Assembly (NCBI GenBank): GCA_964492065.1
Contig: CAZBHH010000003.1
Span: 135,779-199,778, forward strand
DNA length: 64,000 nt
Origin: JADKAC01 sp964492065
GTDB lineage: Bacteria > Bacteroidota > Bacteroidia > Chitinophagales > BACL12
Reading direction: 5' to 3'
Position numbers and translations under genes: made by a program. Position 1 is the first letter of the stretch, and each line of letters begins with the position of its first letter. The notes beneath the pieces were generated by a model. That model saw only the letters and a program-made list of their open reading frames with translations. It had not been told where the DNA came from and ran no database searches. Below are positions 59,862 through 64,000 of this stretch, in pieces.

Positions 59862-60360
59862 TTACAATGAAGTGATACTTATAGCTTTAATAATTAAAAC
59901 ACCAACGGTATTTACAAAGGATGCATTTGAAATATCCATTCTGCAAGCCATGCAATTGACGCCTGGAATACAGGTTGAACATGCGCCATCATTATCGATA
60001 ATTGTTGAAACATCACAAGTCGCCTCACCATTAGAAGTGCAAGTGGATGTTAAGGTAGTCAGAGTTCCCGGCAATGCGAGCTATGAATAATTATCAATGA
60101 GAATTATCCGGTATTTGTATATTGTTGAATAAGTATAAAGGGCCGGATTTAATTGTCGTTGAGTAACAGAAACCGTCCATTCACTTTGTGGTTCAAAGGA
60201 GCAATTTTTTTTGTTTATCCTGCGCAACGCCAAATCGCATCGATTGGGTAATTGTTGCATTGCCTTGTGCATTGTAAACCGCACTGAATGTAATAACTTC
60301 CTGTGGATTAAAAACAGATTTTGACTCGAATTGGCTAACAGTTCCGGGTATATACTCATT
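59862..60360 (-). pseudogene. decayed secreted-protein gene(s) with a cysteine-rich C-terminal fragment
   Basis: From 60360 the minus strand encodes a sensible but start-less frame (EVITFSAVYNAQGNATITQS, MRFGVAQDKQKK) that breaks at an 8-A run (60212-60205 on this strand). One extra A would continue it as IAPLNHKVNGRFLLLNDN and a stop. Further down, 60074-59862 encodes STCTSNGEATCDVST, GACSTCIPGVNCMACRMDIS and VGVLIIKAISI, resembling the end of the secreted protein at 63212-63760. Frameshifts and missing starts mark the region as degenerate. Immediately upstream, 60420-60361 keeps a 19-codon open tail (PLTGDIGGLPVGLAFRLKS and a stop) that looks like the last strand of an outer-membrane barrel. 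Confidence 0.5.
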
Positions 60361-60465
60361 TTAGGATTTTAATCTGAACGCCAATCCAACCGGCAGGCCG
60401 CCGATATCGCCGGTTAAAGGGATTAAACATTAGAAGTATAGCAGGGTAAATACAATGGGAAATGG

Positions 60466-60807
60466 CTACCTGGTTAACAGTTTAATAATTAAAACGACTG
60501 TTGCAATCCCTACGATGGAAGCATAAATTTGCTTGTTATATCTCGCTAACCACTCCGGAAGGTAGATGTCAAAATTAGCATCAACCGAATCCGAATATTT
60601 TCTTGCCCAAACGGTTAACGGACAATACAGTTTAAAAATGGCAAGTGTAACCACCTCCAGGATAATAAACCCGTAGCAAATCCATAACCAAAGATCAAAT
60701 GCATTGGTAATAACGGCATAGACAATATAAAAGATAACCACGTTAAAAAATACCCAGATTACGGTGTGCGCCACTTTAATCATTATCAGGGGGCTCATCT
60801 GCTTCAT
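60466..60807 (-). CDS. small four-helix membrane protein
   Basis: The 113-residue product has four hydrophobic segments: VAHTVIWVFFNVVIFYIVYA, LWLWICYGFIILEVVTLAIF, a shorter one, and YASIVGIATVVLIIKLL. A central motif KLYCPLTVWARKYSD and PEWLARYNKQIY resembles a conserved Bacteroidota family distantly like DUF2784 (which shares the CPLT core). An internal ATG at 60783 is a possible shorter start. No function is known. Confidence 0.68.
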   Translation of the reverse strand: MKQMSPLIMIKVAHTVIWVFFNVVIFYIVYAVITNAFDLWLWICYGFIILEVVTLAIFKLYCPLTVWARKYSDSVDANFDIYLPEWLARYNKQIYASIVGIATVVLIIKLLTR

Positions 60808-61170
60808 ATAGCTAAGGGTTTTCTCTTACTGCGGACTGCTAATATAATGGGATTCTTTGAAAATTTAAGAAGTTGTGCAACGGCACCCGATGTGAGGCAT
60901 GGATGGGTTCCCTGTTATTTTAAAATCATCACCTTCCCGGTAATTATTCCCAGGTGTGTTTGAATTCTCAAAAAGCAACCCCCGCCACTCGAAGTAGAGA
61001 AGACAATTCCGTTGTTTAAGAGTGAAATCGGGTAATGGATTCATTCAGAGTAAATCAACGCAATCAGATCAATTCGCAAAATTCCGGGCCTCAATTGTAA
61101 GCATACACTCTTATCCCCCATTTTCGGTATTTCTGCATTTTGGAATACCAATACCTTTGGTTTAAAAAAC
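60808..61170. other. intergenic stretch with one promoter-like element
   Basis: No credible gene is present in these 363 nt between divergent genes. TACCTTTG at 61152-61159 is a -7-like element for the delta-60-repeat protein. No hairpin or operator-like repeat was recognised. Confidence 0.45.
61152..61159 (+). promoter_or_regulatory. -7 element TACCTTTG for the delta-60-repeat protein
   Basis: TACCTTTG at 61152-61159 ends 11 nt before the ATG at 61171. A TTTTG at 61138-61142 is too close to act as the -33 element. Confidence 0.4.
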
Positions 61171-62721
61171 ATGAAGCAGGCATACTTATTTTTATTTCTA
61201 TGCAATTCATCTGCGATTTTCTCCCAGATTTATGACAGCACTTTTAATGGAAATGGTTTTGTAACCGGGCAGGGTATTTATGACGGTATCAACATGATCG
61301 AAATTCCAACCGATATTATTTATGATGAGGGAATCAATAAATTAGTGATGCTCGATCAATTCAATGGAGATGGCGCATTATTAATGAGGCTGAACAGTGA
61401 TGGAAGCTATGATACGGATTTTGGTACAGACGGAGTGCAGGAAATTCCAATTTTATCATCTGAGGACTTCTCCAATGTGTTTACAGATGATAACGGATAT
61501 CGTTTAACCGGATACAAATACACGGAACCTGATACATGGAGCCCGTTTAATGAAGACATCAATGCAGATGGAAGTATTAATACCGGATTTGGAACTGATG
61601 GTATTATTGGCGAGTATTCAATTGAGAGAGCCTTTATTCATGCTGCATGCCAAACATCAGAAGGTAAATATTTTCTTGCAGGTAATCTCAATTTACTAGG
61701 AACTGCAGGTGCGCCAATCATGTCTTTTAATGCAGACGGAAGTTTTAATTCTGAATTTGGTTTTTTTAGTCTTGAATTAAATGAACTCACAAATTTTTCT
61801 GATATAACTGAAATGCCTGATGGAAGAATTTTAGTAGTAGGTGAAACACATGATTATCTCGAAGCATATTTTCCCATTATCGCATGTTTTCTCCCCGAGG
61901 GAGGTCTCGATCCATCGTTTGGCAGTGATGGTGTTGTGCAAATGGAAATAGGCGAAGGACACCTTTCCTTTTGGTTGCATCAAATTGCCGTGGACAATGA
62001 TGGAAATATTTTTGCTGCAGGAAATGTACGCCTTGATCCGGCGGACGGTGGTTTTAGGGAGGTAGTGGTAAAATTTGATAGCAACGGAAATATTGATACC
62101 GGTTTTGGAACAGGAGGCTATACTTATTTTGATACGAATGAATTTCCTGAATGTAAAGGATTGCTTATTTCACCTGCCGGTGATATTTACGGCTTGACTG
62201 TAGGGCATGGCGAAACAGATGCAACACTCATTTCACATATTTATAAGGTTTTGCCTGATGGCACTTTAGATACAACATTTACAAACGGAGAACCGGGATT
62301 CTTTAAAATTGAAGTGGCCGGTACCGATGAATATAACGACAGAGAAGGGCAGGATATGATCATGCAGCCGGATGGAAAATTGGTAGTATTGGGAAATACA
62401 GACGGGCTTTCAGGCAATGATGATTTCTGGATAGCAAGAATAACAACAAATGAACCCCTAGTTGATGTGATAGAAACACCACAGCAAATTCAAACTGTTT
62501 CTGTATTTCCAAATCCCGCAACAGATTTTATATCTGTGAAGAGTGATGAAAAAATCCAATCAATAAAAATATATGATGTACAGGGGAAGTTGTTGTATGC
62601 TTCTGATAATACGCAGGAAGAAAACGGTATTGATCTGAAGGAATTCAGCCCGGGAATATATTTATTAAAAACAGAGTTGAGTGCGGGAGTGTTTAAAGAA
62701 AACTTTTTTGTGAAGGAGTAA
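61171..62721 (+). CDS. secreted protein with delta-60 repeats and a T9SS sorting domain
   Basis: The 516-residue product has a signal peptide (ending SAIFSQ). At least six delta-60 repeats follow. Their hallmark is an aspartate/glycine turn such as DGSYDTDFGTDG, DGSINTGFGTDG, GGLDPSFGSDGV and NGNIDTGFGTGGY, spaced by about 50-60 residues, probably forming a beta-propeller. The last 75 residues (VFPNPATDFISV, IKIYDVQGKLLY, FSPGIYLLKTELSAG) are a type A sorting domain. It should be secreted by T9SS. Codons are notably AT-richer than in most of the window. Confidence 0.9.
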   Translation: MKQAYLFLFLCNSSAIFSQIYDSTFNGNGFVTGQGIYDGINMIEIPTDIIYDEGINKLVMLDQFNGDGALLMRLNSDGSYDTDFGTDGVQEIPILSSEDFSNVFTDDNGYRLTGYKYTEPDTWSPFNEDINADGSINTGFGTDGIIGEYSIERAFIHAACQTSEGKYFLAGNLNLLGTAGAPIMSFNADGSFNSEFGFFSLELNELTNFSDITEMPDGRILVVGETHDYLEAYFPIIACFLPEGGLDPSFGSDGVVQMEIGEGHLSFWLHQIAVDNDGNIFAAGNVRLDPADGGFREVVVKFDSNGNIDTGFGTGGYTYFDTNEFPECKGLLISPAGDIYGLTVGHGETDATLISHIYKVLPDGTLDTTFTNGEPGFFKIEVAGTDEYNDREGQDMIMQPDGKLVVLGNTDGLSGNDDFWIARITTNEPLVDVIETPQQIQTVSVFPNPATDFISVKSDEKIQSIKIYDVQGKLLYASDNTQEENGIDLKEFSPGIYLLKTELSAGVFKENFFVKE

Positions 62722-62776
62722 ACAGCCGAATTGTCGTACTGCATTTTGAATATCTTTAATTCATAAAATATCTTTT

Positions 62777-63099
62777 ATGCAATTATCTGGCATCATCGGC
62801 TCCTCCGGCGTTGTTTTATTATTACTTGTGTTTTTTTGCAGTTGAAAAACATCATTCGGAAGGAAAGTAAAACGTATTTGTTATTAAATTTTACAGGCGC
62901 TACATTCGCATGGATCTCATCAATTTTCATCCTGTTTTATCCTTTTGTAACGCTTGAAGGAACATGGGCTGCGGTTTCACTCTTTCCTTTTTTCAAAAAG
63001 ACACAGTGTAATTTCAAAAATAATACGCTCCTGCCTCACTTATCTTATCAGGATTTTTTTCCTTTCTTTTTGTGGTGGCAAATGATGCGTATTTTGTAA
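62777..63099 (+). pseudogene. CBU_0592-like small membrane protein interrupted by a frameshift
   Basis: ATG 62777 begins MQLSGIIGSSGVVLLLLVFF and stops at TGA 62843-62845. The downstream frame from about 62836 continues with LKNIIRKESKTYLLLNF, GATFAWISSIFILFY and LEGTWAAVSLF, which is the second half of the same family (compare the LLNL-GA and W-AVSL motifs). One more T in the seven-T run at 62831-62837 would join both parts in a single frame. It is either a real pseudogene or a homopolymer sequencing error. The end after VSLF also looks extended. Confidence 0.55.
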
Positions 63100-63211
63100 A
63101 ACGTTTTCAGCCGGGCAATATCATATACACTGCATTCTCTTCTGTAAAACAAATGTCGCTATGTAGCCTGATGATTTACGGTCGTTCCCAATTGATACCC
63201 GTCTATCTATT

Positions 63212-63760
63212 TTATCTGATATAGTTTACGGATTTTGCATCTACGAATATTCCACTCCCTGTTACCACAACACCTGACCATGTTATTGTCATTTCACAAC
63301 ACCCATCGCAAGGATCTAATCCATCCTCATCACAACTCATGATACCTGGTTTAACAGTGAGGTTACATTTACCTTCACCCATACAATTACAATGCGCTTC
63401 GGAATCTCCGGAGGTTGTTGTTCTTAATGCCATAGCGCCTTCAAAAGGAATGAACCAACGGTTTTGTGTTAACTTTAACTTCGCTTTATTTCCAACTTTT
63501 ATTAAAGAATCGCTCGTTAGGTTATATAGCGAGATTGAGTCTGTTTGAATAGAACTGCGAACAGTTCTTGTTGCCTTTACACTTCCATCAGAAAGATATT
63601 CAATTGTAATTACCGATGTATTGTTATTGCACTGCCCATTAATTACCTGTCTGCTGCTATAACTGTTGGTTTGGCCAAAAGTAGAATTACTCTGTGTAAT
63701 TAATATGGAAAGTATAACAAATGCTATGAATACCCTCAAGTTTGTTCTTTTTGGTTTCAT
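63212..63760 (-). CDS. secreted protein with a cysteine-rich C-terminal domain
   Basis: The 182-residue product has a signal peptide (about residues 1-30, ending STFGQ). A small beta-rich middle contains VITIEYLSDGSVKATRTV. The C-terminal third has eight cysteines: EAHCNCMGEGKCN, GIMSCDEDG, DPCDGCCEMTI and others, followed by SGIFVDAKSV. The paired cysteines suggest disulfides or metal binding. It has no sorting domain and I do not recognise the family. A degraded relative seems to lie at 59862-60074. The coding sequence is AT-rich like its neighbours. Confidence 0.7.
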   Translation of the reverse strand: MKPKRTNLRVFIAFVILSILITQSNSTFGQTNSYSSRQVINGQCNNNTSVITIEYLSDGSVKATRTVRSSIQTDSISLYNLTSDSLIKVGNKAKLKLTQNRWFIPFEGAMALRTTTSGDSEAHCNCMGEGKCNLTVKPGIMSCDEDGLDPCDGCCEMTITWSGVVVTGSGIFVDAKSVNYIR

Positions 63761-64000
63761 TTTATAAAATTTGGAATAATAATAAAATCCAAATTTTTAA
63801 TCAAAAAAATTTAATAGAATTGTCAAAATCAATAATAAGTTTAGGGTGACCTCCTCCCGTTAATGTATCCAGGCAACCTTGAGAACAGATGAATACGGAA
63901 TTGGAATGTATTTTTCCTTGTTAAGACACTCAATATCCCTTAATTGCAAATATCATCACACCGGCAGAAATTGTTTTTCCGGATCGTGTAATACGGGCGG
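63761..64000. other. right-edge stretch without a supported gene
   Basis: No complete gene is visible. On the minus strand the reading frame entering from the right edge (RITRSGKTISAG then VMIFAIKGY and a stop at about 63933) could be the end of a gene lying mostly outside the window. The same frame stays readable after two stops, so it may instead be another relic. Too short to decide. Confidence 0.35.

Noticed and set aside
59593..60090. 165-codon plus-strand frame
   Set aside because: It has no recognisable motif or signal and lies antisense to the cysteine-rich relic, whose minus-strand translation makes better protein sense.
1..64000. tRNA, rRNA, CRISPR array, insertion sequence, prophage or toxin-antitoxin
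   Set aside because: No T-loop-like tRNA ends, rRNA stretches, regularly spaced direct repeats, transposase or integrase motifs were recognised on either strand by eye. A tRNA scan would be the decisive check.
63840..64000. A gene entering from the right edge on the minus strand
   Set aside because: Three frames are readable for only 15-30 codons each and none has a recognisable motif, so no call is justified.

Overview
The window is chromosomal DNA of a member of the Bacteroidota, probably a Chitinophagia, Sphingobacteriia or Saprospiria relative. The basis is three secreted proteins with type IX secretion (T9SS) C-terminal sorting domains, a PorX response regulator, an LpxC-FabZ fusion, an ornithine aminotransferase, families typical of this phylum (DUF4294, DUF2490, DUF4956, the BT_3928-like DoxX protein), and repeated TAnnTTTG -7 promoter elements just upstream of start codons. 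No rRNA, tRNA, CRISPR array, insertion sequence or phage gene was seen.

Layout. 1-7.6 kb: the end of an unknown gene, a lamin-tail T9SS protein, a split heterodisulfide-reductase-like iron-sulfur module (minus), and a subtilisin-type T9SS protease followed 2 nt later by a phosphoribosyltransferase. 7.9-11.2 kb (minus): DoxX/thioredoxin-like protein, orphan DppB-type permease, shikimate kinase. 11.3-16.5 kb: dihydropteroate synthase, a TPR lipoprotein, an M43 metalloprotease lacking a sorting domain, and an ECF sigma / anti-sigma-like / beta-barrel unit. 16.6-19.5 kb: a tandem universal stress protein, then an overlapping amidotransferase plus ATP-grasp-like pair. 19.5-25.3 kb (minus): CcmE, CcmF-type protein, DUF2520 protein, ferredoxin, IscX, UbiA-family prenyltransferase and Maf in one compact run. 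25.5-28.2 kb: MATE exporter and RocD. 28.2-33.3 kb (minus): HD phosphohydrolase, LpxD, LpxC-FabZ, LpxA and an ABC ATPase, with a likely internal promoter before lpxD. 33.3-38.7 kb: PorX, TsaE, alanine dehydrogenase, CapA-like protein, DUF4294 protein. 38.7-43.1 kb (minus): MiaB, a receiver-less sigma-54 activator, LptE, a TPR protein and SecG, nearly all overlapping. 43.1-48.8 kb: a GT39-like membrane protein, LepB, an HMA lipoprotein, RlmH, a rhomboid and threonine aldolase. 48.9-51.4 kb: a lipoprotein, VTC-type polyphosphate polymerase, DUF4956 and DUF2490 operon. 51.5-54.6 kb: a DUF4153 protein, a stretch of decayed secreted-protein genes, and a lipoprotein. 54.6-59.4 kb: a LuxE-like enzyme, Pgi, a GlcNAc-kinase-like protein and a CNNM/CorC protein. 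59.4-64.0 kb: more decayed genes, a small membrane protein, a delta-60-repeat T9SS protein, a frameshifted small membrane protein and a secreted cysteine-rich protein; this part is visibly AT-richer.

Most of the window is housekeeping and envelope biogenesis (lipid A, LPS transport, Sec translocon, signal peptidase, T9SS regulation and cargo). The least explained coherent units are the GATase / ATP-grasp pair at 17.5-19.5 kb and the lipoprotein / VTC / DUF4956 / DUF2490 operon at 48.9-51.4 kb. The decayed genes at 53.3-54.0 and 59.9-60.4 kb, and a cysteine-rich secreted domain that survives in one copy near the right end, suggest turnover of surface-protein genes. All family calls come from reading motifs; no database search was run.
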